From contig NZ_BBXG01000017.1 of the NCBI RefSeq assembly GCF_001570605.1, positions 62,001-126,000 of the forward strand: 64,000 bases of DNA, read 5' to 3'. Positions 16,623 through 25,087 of the stretch are shown in pieces. The notes beneath the pieces were generated by a model. The model had not been told where the DNA came from. It saw only the letters and a program-made list of their open reading frames with translations, and ran no database searches. Within the stretch, counting starts at the first letter, position 1. Each line of letters begins with the position of its first letter. The stretch is from Herbidospora cretacea. GTDB lineage: Bacteria > Actinomycetota > Actinomycetes > Streptosporangiales > Streptosporangiaceae. A program made the position numbers and the translations under genes.

Positions 16623-17269
16623 GCGTGCGCGTCATGGTCGTCGACGACCACCCGATGTGGCGGGAGGGCGTGGCCCGCGACCTCGCCGAGGCCGGCTACG
16701 AGATCGTGGCCACCTGCGGCGAGGGCCGCCAGGCGCTCCGGGTGGCGGGGGCGGTCCGGCCCGACGTGGTCGTGCTCGACCTCCAGCTCCCCGACCTGCC
16801 CGGGGTCGAGGTGGCCCGGGGCCTGGGCGCCGCGGACGACCCGCCGAAGGTGCTGGTGCTGTCGGCCAGCGCGGAGCACGACGACGTGCTGGAGGCGGTG
16901 AAGGCTGGCGCGTCGGGCTATCTGGTGAAGTCGGCGAGCCAGGCCGACTTCCTCGACGCCGTGGCCCGCACCGCCCAGGGCGACGCCGTCTTCACGCCGG
17001 GCCTGGCCGGGCTGGTGCTGGGGGAGTACCGCCGTCTGGCCGCCCAGCCGAAGGCCGCCGAGGAGGGGCCCCGGCTGACCGACCGGGAGACCGAGGTGCT
17101 GCGGCTGGTGGCGAAGGGGCTGTCGTACAAGCAGATCGCCGAGCGGCTCGTGCTGTCGCACCGGACGGTGCAGAACCACGTGCAGAACACCCTGAGCAAG
17201 CTCCAGCTGCACAACCGCGTCGAGCTGGTGCGCTACGCCATCGAAAAAGGTCTGGCCGACCTCGACTAG
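16619..17269 (+). CDS. LuxR/NarL-family response regulator
   Basis: A 216-residue regulator. The receiver has the acidic pair VVDDHPMW, the phosphoacceptor Asp in VVVLDLQLPDLPG, LSASAEHDD with the switch Ser, and the conserved Lys in GYLVKSAS. The C-terminal LuxR helix-turn-helix reads LTDRETEVLRLVAKGLSYKQIAERL and HRTVQNHVQNTLSKLQ. It forms an operon with the preceding kinase. No target promoter can be named from the sequence. Confidence 0.94.
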   Translation: MSVRVMVVDDHPMWREGVARDLAEAGYEIVATCGEGRQALRVAGAVRPDVVVLDLQLPDLPGVEVARGLGAADDPPKVLVLSASAEHDDVLEAVKAGASGYLVKSASQADFLDAVARTAQGDAVFTPGLAGLVLGEYRRLAAQPKAAEEGPRLTDRETEVLRLVAKGLSYKQIAERLVLSHRTVQNHVQNTLSKLQLHNRVELVRYAIEKGLADLD

Positions 17270-17311
17270 AGTTAAAAGGTTCCCGCCAGTCTTTCCCGAA
17301 GGACCATCACC

Positions 17312-18508
17312 ATGACCATGACCGCTCTGGGTGAGCCCTGCGTGCTGCTCAAACTGGGCGAGATCGTCCTCAAGGGAAAGAACCGGGAGATCTTCGAGCA
17401 GCGGCTGCGCGCCAACATCAAGTTCGCCCTGGCCGGTTACGAGATCGACCTGCGCCAGCGCCACGGCGTGATCGCCCTGTTCCTGCCCGACGGCACCGGC
17501 GTCGACGTCGCCGAGAAGGTGGCCGCCCGGGTCAGCGAGGTGCCCGGCATCGTGCTGGTCCACCTGGCCTGGCGGGTCGCCAAAGACCCGGCGGTGGTCA
17601 CCAAGGCCGCGCTCGAACTGATCAGGGACACCCCCGAGGTGGCCCGCAAGGCCCGCTTCGCGGTCCGCTCGCGCCGCCGCGACAAGCGCTTCCCGATGAA
17701 GTCCAACGAGCTCGACTGGCACGTCGGCAGCGAGATCAACGACACCTACGGCCTGCCGGTCGACCTGAAGCGCCCCGAGCTGACCGTCTCGATCGAGGTC
17801 GACCGCGACGAGGTGTTCGTCTACATCGACAACCGCCCCGGCCAGGGCGGCCTGCCGGTCGGCACCAGCGGCCGGGGCCTGGCCCTGCTGTCGGGCGGCA
17901 TCGACTCGCCGGTGGCCGCCTACCGCATGATCCGGCGCGGCCTGCGGGTCGACTTCCTCCACTTCTCCGGCATCCCGTTCACCACGACCGAGTCGATCTA
18001 CAAGGCCTACGCCCTGGTGCGCCGCCTCGACGCCTTCCAGGGCCGCTCGCGGCTGTGGGTGGTGCCGTTCGGCAAGGCCCAGCAGTCGATCCGGGTGTCC
18101 GGCAGCGACAAACTGGCGATGATCGCCCAGCGGCGGCTGATGCTGAAGACCGCCGAGGAGGTCGCCCACCGCCACAAGGCGACCGCCCTGATCACGGGCG
18201 ACTCGCTCGGCCAGGTGTCCTCGCAGACGATGGCCAACATCGTCGCCCAGGACGGCGCGACCGACATGCCGATCCTGCGCCCGCTCATCGGCCTCGACAA
18301 GATGGAGGTCATCGCCGAGGCCCGCCGCATCGGCACCCTGGCCATCTCCGAGCTGCCCGACGAGGACTGCTGCACGATCCTGGCCTCCCGCCAGCCCGAA
18401 CTGGCCGCCAAGATCGAAGACCTGAAGCTGATCGAGAAGCGCCTCGACGCCGAGGAGCTCGCGGTCCAGCTCGCCGACCAGATCCAGTCCTACAAGCTAG
18501 AGGCCTGA
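17312..18508 (+). CDS. thiI: tRNA 4-thiouridine sulfurtransferase ThiI
   Basis: A 398-residue ThiI. The N-terminal ferredoxin-like and THUMP parts (LLKLGEIVLKGKNREIFEQRL) are followed by the PP-loop ALLSGGIDSPVAAYRM. It ends after the adenylation domain without a rhodanese extension, so the persulfide Cys of the E. coli enzyme is absent. A DEDCCTIL segment lies near the C-terminus. It adenylates U8 of tRNA for thiolation and may also feed sulfur to thiamine synthesis. AAGGA lies about 8 bases before the start; a second in-frame ATG is two codons on. It overlaps the convergent MFS gene by 12 bases. Confidence 0.92.
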   Translation: MTMTALGEPCVLLKLGEIVLKGKNREIFEQRLRANIKFALAGYEIDLRQRHGVIALFLPDGTGVDVAEKVAARVSEVPGIVLVHLAWRVAKDPAVVTKAALELIRDTPEVARKARFAVRSRRRDKRFPMKSNELDWHVGSEINDTYGLPVDLKRPELTVSIEVDRDEVFVYIDNRPGQGGLPVGTSGRGLALLSGGIDSPVAAYRMIRRGLRVDFLHFSGIPFTTTESIYKAYALVRRLDAFQGRSRLWVVPFGKAQQSIRVSGSDKLAMIAQRRLMLKTAEEVAHRHKATALITGDSLGQVSSQTMANIVAQDGATDMPILRPLIGLDKMEVIAEARRIGTLAISELPDEDCCTILASRQPELAAKIEDLKLIEKRLDAEELAVQLADQIQSYKLEA

Positions 18509-19687
18509 GCGCCTCACCGGGCTGAACACCCCGCCCGCCGCCACCAGCACCAGCCCGGCCCCCATCAGCGCCACCACCGTCGGCACCCCCCGCCCGGCCG
18601 CCGCGAACGTCGCCAGGGCCGCCCCGATCGGCCCGCCGGCGAAGTGGATGGTCCAGAAGGCCGCGGTGACCCGGCCGAGCAGGTGGGGCGGGGTGATCTC
18701 CTGCCGCAGCGACATCGAGCAGATCGCGCCGACCGTGATCGCCAGGCTGAACACCGCCATCAGCGCGCCGATCCCGGCCACCCCGGGCGACAGCGCGATC
18801 GTCACCATGGCGGTCCCCGCCGCCATCGTCGACCACAGCCACGTCGGCCCGAACCCGAGCCGCCGGCGCACCCGCGCCACCGCCATCGACCCGAGGATCC
18901 CGCCCACGGCCCCCGCGCCGAGCACGTAGCCGACCACCGCGTCCGGCTGCTCCAGGGTCTCCTTCAGGTGGAACACCACCAGGTCGTCCAGCCCGGCGGT
19001 CAGGAAGATCAGCGCCGTCAGCAGGATCGTCATGGTCCGCAGCACCGGGTTGCCGAGCAGGAACCGCGCCCCGGCCAGCCGCCCGCCGCTCTCCTCCTTC
19101 TTCTCGTACGGCCGCAGCCTGATGAACCGCAGCCCGAACGCGGAGACCAGGAAGGTGGCCGAGTCGAGCCCGATCGCGGCGACCGGCCCGAACGCGCCGG
19201 AGACCACCCCGGCCAGCGCGGGCCCCGCCACCCCCGCCGCCGCGTAGGTCGCGTAGAGGACCCCGTTGGCCCGGGTGATGTCGCCGGAGTCGACGATCGA
19301 CGGCAGCACGGTCACGTACGCGACGTTGAACACCATGCCGAGCACGGCCGCCAGGGGGACGAGCACGTAGAGCGGCCAGATCACCGGGGAGACCCACCAG
19401 AGGAGCGGGATCAGGCCGTACAGGAGGAACCGCCCGACGTCGCAGGCGACCAGCACCCGCCGCCGGTCGAACCGGTCGACGATGCCCCCGGCGAAGGTCC
19501 CGGCCACCACCGAGGCGACCCCCGTCAGGGCGGTCAGGACGCCCATCTGGGCGACGGACCCCGTCGCGTGCAGCGCCAGCAGGGGCACCGCCACGAACGA
19601 GAACGCGTCGCCCAGCACGGACAGCGTCTGCACGCCAAGGAGAAGAACGAAGCTCTTGTCACGGTAGAGATCCCCCGAAAACACCAC
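18497..19687 (-). CDS. MFS transporter (drug-efflux-like)
   Basis: A 396-residue, twelve-helix major facilitator. The loop between helices 2 and 3 reads GGIVDRFDRRRVLVACD, the family motif A. It resembles the actinobacterial MFS_3/enterobactin-exporter-like group (VQTLSVLGDAFSFVAVPLLAL at the start). The substrate is unknown. It reads toward thiI, and the two genes overlap at their 3' ends. Confidence 0.88.
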   Translation of the reverse strand: MVFSGDLYRDKSFVLLLGVQTLSVLGDAFSFVAVPLLALHATGSVAQMGVLTALTGVASVVAGTFAGGIVDRFDRRRVLVACDVGRFLLYGLIPLLWWVSPVIWPLYVLVPLAAVLGMVFNVAYVTVLPSIVDSGDITRANGVLYATYAAAGVAGPALAGVVSGAFGPVAAIGLDSATFLVSAFGLRFIRLRPYEKKEESGGRLAGARFLLGNPVLRTMTILLTALIFLTAGLDDLVVFHLKETLEQPDAVVGYVLGAGAVGGILGSMAVARVRRRLGFGPTWLWSTMAAGTAMVTIALSPGVAGIGALMAVFSLAITVGAICSMSLRQEITPPHLLGRVTAAFWTIHFAGGPIGAALATFAAAGRGVPTVVALMGAGLVLVAAGGVFSPVRRSGL

Positions 19688-19698
19688 GGGGGCGCACG

Positions 19699-20745
19699 CT
19701 ACACGGCGACCGACTCCCCGGCCAGGTCGCCGGCCGGGGTGCGGCCGAGCAGCGGCGCGAAGTCACGCATGATCTTGGCGAGTTCCGCCAGGTCGCCGTC
19801 GACGAGGGCCTGGGGGCCGTCGCAGAGGGCCTGCTCGGGGTGCGGGTGGACGTCGATGATCACGCCGTCGGCCCCGACCGCGACGGCCGCCCGGGTGAGC
19901 GGCAGCACCAGGTCGCGCCGCCCGCCGGAGTGGGACGGGTCGATGATCACCGGCAGGTGGGAGAGCCGCTGCGCCACCGGCACCGCCGACACGTCGAGGG
20001 TGTTGCGGGTCGCCGTCTCGAAGGTCCGGATGCCCCGCTCGCACAGCACGATGTCGAGGTTGCCGCGCTGGGCGATGTACTCGGCCGACATCAGCCACTC
20101 CTCGATGGTCCCGCTCATGCCGCGCTTCAGCATGACCGGCTTCCCGGCCGCGCCGACCGCCTGGAGCAGCGCGAAGTTCTGCGTGTTGCGGGTGCCGACC
20201 TGGAGCATGTCCGCGTACGACGCCACCAGCGGCACGTCGTGGGCGTCGACCACCTCGGTCACGATCGGCAGCCCGGTCTTCTCCCGCACGTCGGCCAGGA
20301 TGCGCAGGCCCTGCTCGCCGAGGCCCTGGAAGGCGTAGGGCGAGGTGCGCGGCTTGAACGCGCCGCCGCGCAGCAGGGTGGCCCCGGCGGCCTTGGCCAT
20401 CTGGGCGGCCTCAAGCGTCTGCTGCGGCGTCTCGACCGCGCACGGTCCTGCGATGAGGGTGACCGTGTCGGGCCCGATCGGGACACCGCCCACTCTCACC
20501 GTCGACCGGTCGGGATGGTTGTCCCGGCTCACCAGCTTGAAGGGCGTGGACACGCGCATGACGTCGGCGACGCCGCGCTGGCCGCGCAGGTTCAGGCTGG
20601 CGAACTGCTCGACGTCGCCGATCAGCCCGATGATCGTGCGATTCACTCCGCGGGACACGAACGCCTCACCGCCCGCCGCCGCGACCAGCGCGACGACCTC
20701 GGTGATGTCTTCCTGGGTGGCCTCCGGGGCCATGACGATGACCAT
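19699..20745 (-). CDS. aroF: 3-deoxy-7-phosphoheptulonate synthase, type I beta
   Basis: A 348-residue DAHP synthase catalysing the first step of aromatic amino acid synthesis from PEP and erythrose 4-phosphate. An N-terminal ferredoxin-like regulatory domain (residues 1-85) precedes the barrel. The barrel shows IAGPCAVET, LRGGAFKPRTSPYAFQG, GTRNTQNFALL, VMLKRGMSGTIEEW, CERGIRTF and IIDPSHSGG. This is the Thermotoga/Bacillus-like I-beta form, not the class II AroH form common in actinomycetes. AAGGAG lies 5 bases before the ATG. A strong hairpin and an aromatic-rich leader peptide lie directly upstream, pointing to transcription attenuation. Confidence 0.94.
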   Translation of the reverse strand: MVIVMAPEATQEDITEVVALVAAAGGEAFVSRGVNRTIIGLIGDVEQFASLNLRGQRGVADVMRVSTPFKLVSRDNHPDRSTVRVGGVPIGPDTVTLIAGPCAVETPQQTLEAAQMAKAAGATLLRGGAFKPRTSPYAFQGLGEQGLRILADVREKTGLPIVTEVVDAHDVPLVASYADMLQVGTRNTQNFALLQAVGAAGKPVMLKRGMSGTIEEWLMSAEYIAQRGNLDIVLCERGIRTFETATRNTLDVSAVPVAQRLSHLPVIIDPSHSGGRRDLVLPLTRAAVAVGADGVIIDVHPHPEQALCDGPQALVDGDLAELAKIMRDFAPLLGRTPAGDLAGESVAV

Positions 20746-20762
20746 TTCTTCTCCTTAACATG

Positions 20763-20802
20763 CGAAAAGCCCCGGGTCCTGTATCGGACCCGGGGCTTTT
20801 CG
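20763..20802 (-). terminator. Leader terminator/attenuator hairpin before aroF
   Basis: A perfect 17-bp stem (arms 20763-20779 and 20786-20802) with a 6-base loop. The transcribed strand ends GGGGCUUUUCG. It lies 14 bases after the leader peptide stop and 17 bases before the aroF ATG. No other gene could use it as a normal 3' terminator, so a regulatory role is likely. Confidence 0.8.
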
Positions 20803-20816
20803 ATCGCCTGTGGCTG

Positions 20817-20888
20817 CTAGCGCAGAACCATATGGCGAGCGGTCCTCACGGGTCCGTCGCCATACCAAAACAGGAATGCGCCAAGCAT
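20817..20888 (-). CDS. Leader peptide with Phe-Leu-Phe-Trp-Tyr run (aroF attenuator)
   Basis: A 23-codon frame, ATG at 20888 to TAG at 20817-20819. Residues 5-9 are FLFWY, so Phe, Trp and Tyr, the three end products of the pathway, are read consecutively. The peptide ends with HMVLR. The coding RNA can fold on itself: TATGGCGA (transcript of 20857-20864) pairs with TCGCCATA (20831-20838). Its CGGACCCG (transcript of 20849-20856) is exactly complementary to CGGGTCCG in the first arm of the downstream terminator (20785-20792). No Shine-Dalgarno sequence is seen, but a TATATT box 6 bases upstream suggests a leaderless transcript. Function is inferred from these features. Confidence 0.72.
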   Translation of the reverse strand: MLGAFLFWYGDGPVRTARHMVLR

Positions 20889-20894
20889 GGTCGA

Positions 20895-20900
20895 AATATA
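20895..20900 (-). promoter_or_regulatory. -10 element of the aroF leader transcript
   Basis: TATATT on the minus strand ends 6 bases before the leader peptide ATG. With the usual spacing, transcription would begin at or beside the A of that ATG. No good -35 hexamer is visible in the GC-rich DNA upstream. Confidence 0.5.
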
Positions 20901-20951
20901 TCGCACAACCCTGGTGCGGGCGCACCGCGGGACGGGTGACAGGATGGGCGG

Positions 20952-21563
20952 GTGCCGGAGACGTCCGAGGAGGAGAACCGGCTGCCCCCGGGTCAGTACG
21001 TCCCGCGCGGCAGGCCCGTGATGCACTACGGCAGGGTCCCGGCGTTCCGCCCGGCGACCTGGCGCCTCCAGGTGTTCGGCGCGACCGCGTCCGGGGAGCA
21101 GCACTTCCTGAGCTACGACGAGTTCGGCGACCTGCCCCGGGCGACGGTGCTGTCCGACGTCCACTGCGTCACCAAGTTCTCGATCATGGGCAACGAGTGG
21201 ACCGGCGTGCCCGCCCGCGCGCTGCTGGCCGCCGTGCCGCCCGCTCCCGGGGTCGGCCACGTGATGATCTGGGCCGAATACGGCTACAGCGCCAACGTCC
21301 GGATGAGCGACTTCGACCGCGAGTCGACGCTGTTCGCGACCGAGCTCGACGGCAAGCCGCTGAGCCCCGAGCGCGGTTTCCCGGTCCGCGCCGTGGTCCC
21401 GCACCTCTACGCGTGGAAGAGCGTGAAGTGGGTGCGCGCCATCGAATACCTGACCGAGGACCGGCGCGGCTTCTGGGAGGACCGGGGCTACCACAACGTC
21501 GCCGACCCCTGGCGTGAGCAGCGCTACTCATACCAGGAGGAGCCGGGCGAGGGCCCGCCGTAG
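20952..21563 (+). CDS. Sulfite-oxidase-like molybdopterin-dependent oxidoreductase
   Basis: A 203-residue protein from a GTG at 20952. It matches the molybdopterin-binding domain of the sulfite oxidase/YedY family: TWRLQVFGATASG, then LPRATVLSDVHCVTKFSIMGNEWTGV with the Cys ligand to molybdenum, HVMIWAEYGYSANVRM, GFPVRAVVPHLYAWKSVKWVRAIEYL and GFWEDRGYHN. There is no signal peptide and no haem or dimerisation domain, so this is a short cytoplasmic type of unknown substrate. It diverges from the aroF leader. Confidence 0.87.
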   Translation: MPETSEEENRLPPGQYVPRGRPVMHYGRVPAFRPATWRLQVFGATASGEQHFLSYDEFGDLPRATVLSDVHCVTKFSIMGNEWTGVPARALLAAVPPAPGVGHVMIWAEYGYSANVRMSDFDRESTLFATELDGKPLSPERGFPVRAVVPHLYAWKSVKWVRAIEYLTEDRRGFWEDRGYHNVADPWREQRYSYQEEPGEGPP

Positions 21564-21591
21564 CCCGGCCGGGAGGTCTAGTCTCGCCCGG

Positions 21592-22356
21592 GTGTGCTGC
21601 TTCGACCTGCCCTTCAGTCTCACCCCCGAGGCCGCCCGAGCGGCCCTGCCCCACCTGGAGAAGGCCGTCGGCGCCCCGCTGACCATCACCTCGGCGACCG
21701 AGGTCCTGGCGGGATCGGCGGCGGGCTGGACGGCGGCCGTGGCGGCCATGCGGGGGAGGCCCTCACGGACGGCGGTCCCCCTGATGATCATGGGTGAGGC
21801 GGTCGGGGCACTGGTCGCCCACACCCCGGCCGGGGGCCGCGAAAGGGCCACCGCTCTCCCTTGGGATCGAGCCCCGCTCCTCGCCACCGGCCCTGACGGC
21901 GAGCGCGGGTCGCCCGTTGAGGACGGCCCCGGCTCCTCTGCGCCCGAGCCGGGCTGTGACCTGCGCAACGCCGCCCGGTGGCTCTCCGACCAGCTCGAAC
22001 TGGATCACCTGCGCAGAAGGGCGGCCGAGGAGTCGATCCCGGTGGAGCTGGGCGGGCGGACCCGCTTCATCGAGCCGGGTGCCGTCTGGTTCGCCGAGGC
22101 GCGGGGCGACTACGTCAGGCTGCGCACGGCCGAAGGGGGCTTTCTCGTCCGGACCTCCATGGCCGCGCTGGAGCAGCGCTGGGCGCGGGCCGGGTTCATC
22201 CGGGCCCATCGCAGCACGCTCGTGAACGCCCGCCACGTGAGCGAACTGCGGTTCGCCGACGGGCGGGCGCTGCTGCTGGTGGGGACCGAGACGCTGCCGG
22301 TCTCGCGGCGGCACACCCGCGAGGTCAGGGAGCGCCTGACCGCTCGTCGCGCCTGA
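21592..22356 (+). CDS. LytTR-domain DNA-binding protein
   Basis: About 254 residues from a GTG at 21592; the frame is open to 21514, but that overlaps the previous gene. The first 130 residues have no recognisable domain and read like a globular alpha/beta region followed by a Pro/Gly-rich linker. Residues about 150-250 are a LytTR DNA-binding domain: IPVELGGRTRFIEPGAVWFAEARGDYVRLRT, FLVRTSMAALEQRW, GFIRAHRSTLVNARHVSEL and LPVSRRHTREVRERL. No receiver domain or kinase accompanies it, so the signal is unknown. Confidence 0.83.
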   Translation: MCCFDLPFSLTPEAARAALPHLEKAVGAPLTITSATEVLAGSAAGWTAAVAAMRGRPSRTAVPLMIMGEAVGALVAHTPAGGRERATALPWDRAPLLATGPDGERGSPVEDGPGSSAPEPGCDLRNAARWLSDQLELDHLRRRAAEESIPVELGGRTRFIEPGAVWFAEARGDYVRLRTAEGGFLVRTSMAALEQRWARAGFIRAHRSTLVNARHVSELRFADGRALLLVGTETLPVSRRHTREVRERLTARRA

Positions 22357-22452
22357 CACGCCGTCTGTCGCGATCAACCGGTGTGGCGCTGACCTGCGAA
22401 ATAAGGTGGGCCGCACGGATCCGGTCGTTCGGGGGACGGCCGGATCCGCCCG

Positions 22453-23289
22453 CTATCCGCGCAGCTTCTTCAGCAGGTCGATGTCCTGGCGGTGCTGGTC
22501 GGCCTTGCCGGGCGTCTCGATGCAGAGCGGCACCCCGGCCACCGCCGGATGGCGCATGACCTCGGCGAAGCCCTGCGCGCCGATGTGGCCGGCGCCGATG
22601 TTCTCGTGGCGGTCCTTCTTCATGCCGAGCAGGTCCTTCGAGTCGTTCGCGTGGATCAGCTTCAGCCGTCCCGGCGCGATCTCGTGGAGGGCGTCGAAGG
22701 TCTCCTTGACCCCCTCGGGCGTCGACAGGTCGTGGCCCGCGGCGAAGGCGTGGCAGGTGTCGAGGCAGAGCCCCGCCTTCGGGTGCCACTCAAGGGCCTC
22801 CAGGTAGGGGCCGAGGTCCTGGACTGTCGCGCACAGCATCTGGCCCTGCCCCGCCATCGGCTCCAGCAGCAGGTCGGGACCGTCGTCGGGGATCTCCTCC
22901 AGCAGCGGGAGGAGTTGGTCGCGCACCTGGAGGAGGGCCGCCTCGCGGGGCTGGCTGACCGCCGAGCCGGTGTGGACGACCACGCCCAGCGCCCCGATCT
23001 CCCGGCCCCGCCGCAGGGTGTGGCGGACCGACGCGACCGAGTTCTCCAGGGTCGCCTCGGTGGGGGAGCCGAAGTTGATCAGGTAGTTCGCGTGGACGTA
23101 GACCGGCAGGCCGCTCGCCCGCAGCTTCTCGTCCTCGGCCGGGTTGCCCTCGTTGAGGGCCCAGCCGCGCGGGTTGGTGACGAAGACCTGGGCCATCTCG
23201 GCGCCGATCTCGGCGGCGTATTTCAGCCCTCCGGTGGCCAGCCCCCCGGCCACCAGGACGTGGCCGCCGATCGCGTTTCCAGTGCTCAT
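22453..23289 (-). CDS. nfo: Deoxyribonuclease IV (AP endonuclease family 2)
   Basis: A 278-residue TIM-barrel endonuclease cutting 5' of abasic sites in base excision repair. Visible metal-site and family motifs are QVFVTNPRGW, VYVHANYLINF, GVVVHTGS, LLLEPMAGQG with the Glu ligand, GLCLDTCHAFAAGHDL, IHANDSKDLLGMKKDRHENIGAGHIG and CIETPG. Its length is usual for the family. It is transcribed away from the purine operon and is unlikely to share its function. Confidence 0.93.
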   Translation of the reverse strand: MSTGNAIGGHVLVAGGLATGGLKYAAEIGAEMAQVFVTNPRGWALNEGNPAEDEKLRASGLPVYVHANYLINFGSPTEATLENSVASVRHTLRRGREIGALGVVVHTGSAVSQPREAALLQVRDQLLPLLEEIPDDGPDLLLEPMAGQGQMLCATVQDLGPYLEALEWHPKAGLCLDTCHAFAAGHDLSTPEGVKETFDALHEIAPGRLKLIHANDSKDLLGMKKDRHENIGAGHIGAQGFAEVMRHPAVAGVPLCIETPGKADQHRQDIDLLKKLRG

Positions 23290-23319
23290 AGTGGCATCAG
23301 GTTACCCGGGGGTTTCGCC

Positions 23320-23341
23320 GGTTTGTGGCAACGTACAAACC
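23320..23341. promoter_or_regulatory. Candidate operator for the purine catabolic operon
   Basis: A perfect dyad with arms GGTTTGT and ACAAACC and an 8-base spacer lies between divergent nfo and uraD, 76 bases before the uraD start. A second perfect palindrome, GGGAGCTCCC, lies at 23367-23376. No regulator gene is adjacent; the binding protein is unknown. Confidence 0.5.
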
Positions 23342-23417
23342 ATCGGCCGCTCATGGACGGGGCTTTGGGAGCTCCCGCTGCTGGATTCGGCCGGAACCAG
23401 GTTGTGTACTGGCGACC

Positions 23418-23891
23418 ATGCGCGAACTGAGCCGGGACGACCTGCTGGCGTGCTGCGCGTCCGCCCGCTGGGCCGACGGCGTGGCCGGGCGGCCCTACTC
23501 CGACCTGCCCGCGCTCCTCGACCGCGGCGACTCGGTGCTGGCCATGCTGAACTGGGCCGACGTCGAGGAGGCGCTGGCCGCGCACCCCCGGATCGGGGAC
23601 CGCTCGCCGGGCGCGGACCGGGAGTCGGCGTGGTCGCGCGACGAGCAGTCGGGGACGGCCGCGGCCGGTCAGGACGTCCTGCGGCGGCTCCGGGAGGGCA
23701 ACCGCGCCTACGAGGACCGGTTCGGGCACGTGTACCTGGTCTGCGCGACCGGGAAGTCGGCCGGGGAGATGCTGGCGATCCTGGAGGATCGTCTGGGCAA
23801 CGTACCGGAGAAGGAACGGATGGTCGTGCGAGACGAACTCGGGAAGATCGTCCGGCTACGGCTGGCCAAGCTGTGGGAGGAGACCGCGTGA
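23418..23891 (+). CDS. uraD: OHCU decarboxylase
   Basis: A 157-residue 2-oxo-4-hydroxy-4-carboxy-5-ureidoimidazoline decarboxylase, giving S-allantoin in the last step of urate breakdown. The ATG at 23418 is chosen over an upstream in-frame start because family members begin just before LSRDDLLACC. The active-site AAHPRIGDRS carries the catalytic His, and FGHVYLVCATGKSAGEML and KLWEE are typical. It is the first gene of the purine operon, and its TGA overlaps the GTG of uraH. Confidence 0.92.
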   Translation: MRELSRDDLLACCASARWADGVAGRPYSDLPALLDRGDSVLAMLNWADVEEALAAHPRIGDRSPGADRESAWSRDEQSGTAAAGQDVLRRLREGNRAYEDRFGHVYLVCATGKSAGEMLAILEDRLGNVPEKERMVVRDELGKIVRLRLAKLWEETA

Positions 23892-24229
23892 CCCTCTCCA
23901 CCCACGTGCTCGACACCGCGCGCGGCTGCCCGGCGGGCGACGTCCACGTGAGGCTGGCCCGGCGGGCCGCCCACGGCTACGTCGCCCTCGCCGAGGGCCG
24001 CACCGACAAGGACGGCCGCATCAGGGAGTGGACGCCGCTCGGCCGTGAATGGACCGGGGAGCTGGAGGCCGCGACCTACCGGCTGATCTTCGACACCGGC
24101 GGCTACCTGGGGGACGACGCGTTCTTCCCCGAGGTCACGGTCGTCTTCACCATCGCCGACGCCGAGCAGCACCACCACGTGCCGCTGCTGCTGAGCCCGT
24201 TCGGCTACTCGACCTACCGCGGGAGTTAG
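23888..24229 (+). CDS. uraH: 5-hydroxyisourate hydrolase
   Basis: A 113-residue transthyretin-like protein. It has the N-terminal LSTHVLDTARGCPA with the active-site His and the invariant C-terminal YRGS. It hydrolyses 5-hydroxyisourate, the product of urate oxidase, to OHCU. Translation is coupled to uraD through a GTGA overlap, and uox starts 3 bases after its stop. Confidence 0.96.
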   Translation: MTLSTHVLDTARGCPAGDVHVRLARRAAHGYVALAEGRTDKDGRIREWTPLGREWTGELEAATYRLIFDTGGYLGDDAFFPEVTVVFTIADAEQHHHVPLLLSPFGYSTYRGS

Positions 24230-24232
24230 ACA

Positions 24233-25087
24233 GTGTTCGTGCTCGGCCCCAACCGCTACGGCAAAGCCGAGACCCGGGTCGTGCGGGTCACCCGGAACGG
24301 CGACGCCCACCACATCACCGACCTGAACGTCAGCACGTCGCTGTCCGGCGACATGACCGACGTCCACCTGACCGGTGACAACGCCGCGGTGCTGCCGACC
24401 GACACGCAGAAGAACACCGTCTACGCCTTCGCCGGGAAGCACGGCGTCGGCTCGGTCGAGGAGTTCGCCCTGCTGCTGGCCCGCCACTTCGTCGACTCCC
24501 AGCCGACGATCCACCACGCCCGCGTGGAGATCGAGGAGTACGCCTGGGAGCGCCTCGGCGACCACTCCTTCGCCCGCAGGGGCCAGGAGGTGCGCACCTG
24601 CCTGGTCCACTACGACGGCGAGAGGGCCACCGTGGTCTCCGGGCTCAAGGACCTGGTGGTCCTCAACACGACCGACTCGGAGTTCTGGGGCTACCTCAAG
24701 GACCAGTACACGACCCTGCCGGAGACCCGCGACCGGGTCCTGGCCACCGCCGTGACCGCCCGCTGGCGGCACGACGGCCCCGAGAAGGACTGGGACGCCT
24801 CCTACGGAACCGCGCGGGCGGCCCTGCTCGACGCCTTCGCGACCACCTACAGCCTGTCGCTCCAGCAGACCCTCTACGCCATGGGCGCCCGCGTCCTGAC
24901 CGACTGCCCGGACGTCTGCGAGGTCCGCCTCGAACTGCCCAACAAACACCACTTCCTCGTCGACCTGGGCCCGTTCGGCCTGGACAACGACGGCGAGGTC
25001 TATTTCGCCGCCGACCGGCCCTACGGCCTGATCGAGGGCGCCGTGCTCCGCGAGGACGCCCCCGGCGCCGGGAAGGCCTGGGACTGA
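24233..25087 (+). CDS. uox: Urate oxidase (uricase)
   Basis: A 284-residue cofactor-free urate oxidase. The catalytic Lys-Thr pair is visible in NRYGKAETRVVRV and LPTDTQKNTVYAFA. SLSGDMTDVHLTGDN and LPNKHHFLVDLGPFGL are further signatures. It converts urate to 5-hydroxyisourate with O2. The start is a GTG at 24233. Its TGA shares bases with the ATG of the next gene. Confidence 0.95.
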   Translation: MFVLGPNRYGKAETRVVRVTRNGDAHHITDLNVSTSLSGDMTDVHLTGDNAAVLPTDTQKNTVYAFAGKHGVGSVEEFALLLARHFVDSQPTIHHARVEIEEYAWERLGDHSFARRGQEVRTCLVHYDGERATVVSGLKDLVVLNTTDSEFWGYLKDQYTTLPETRDRVLATAVTARWRHDGPEKDWDASYGTARAALLDAFATTYSLSLQQTLYAMGARVLTDCPDVCEVRLELPNKHHFLVDLGPFGLDNDGEVYFAADRPYGLIEGAVLREDAPGAGKAWD

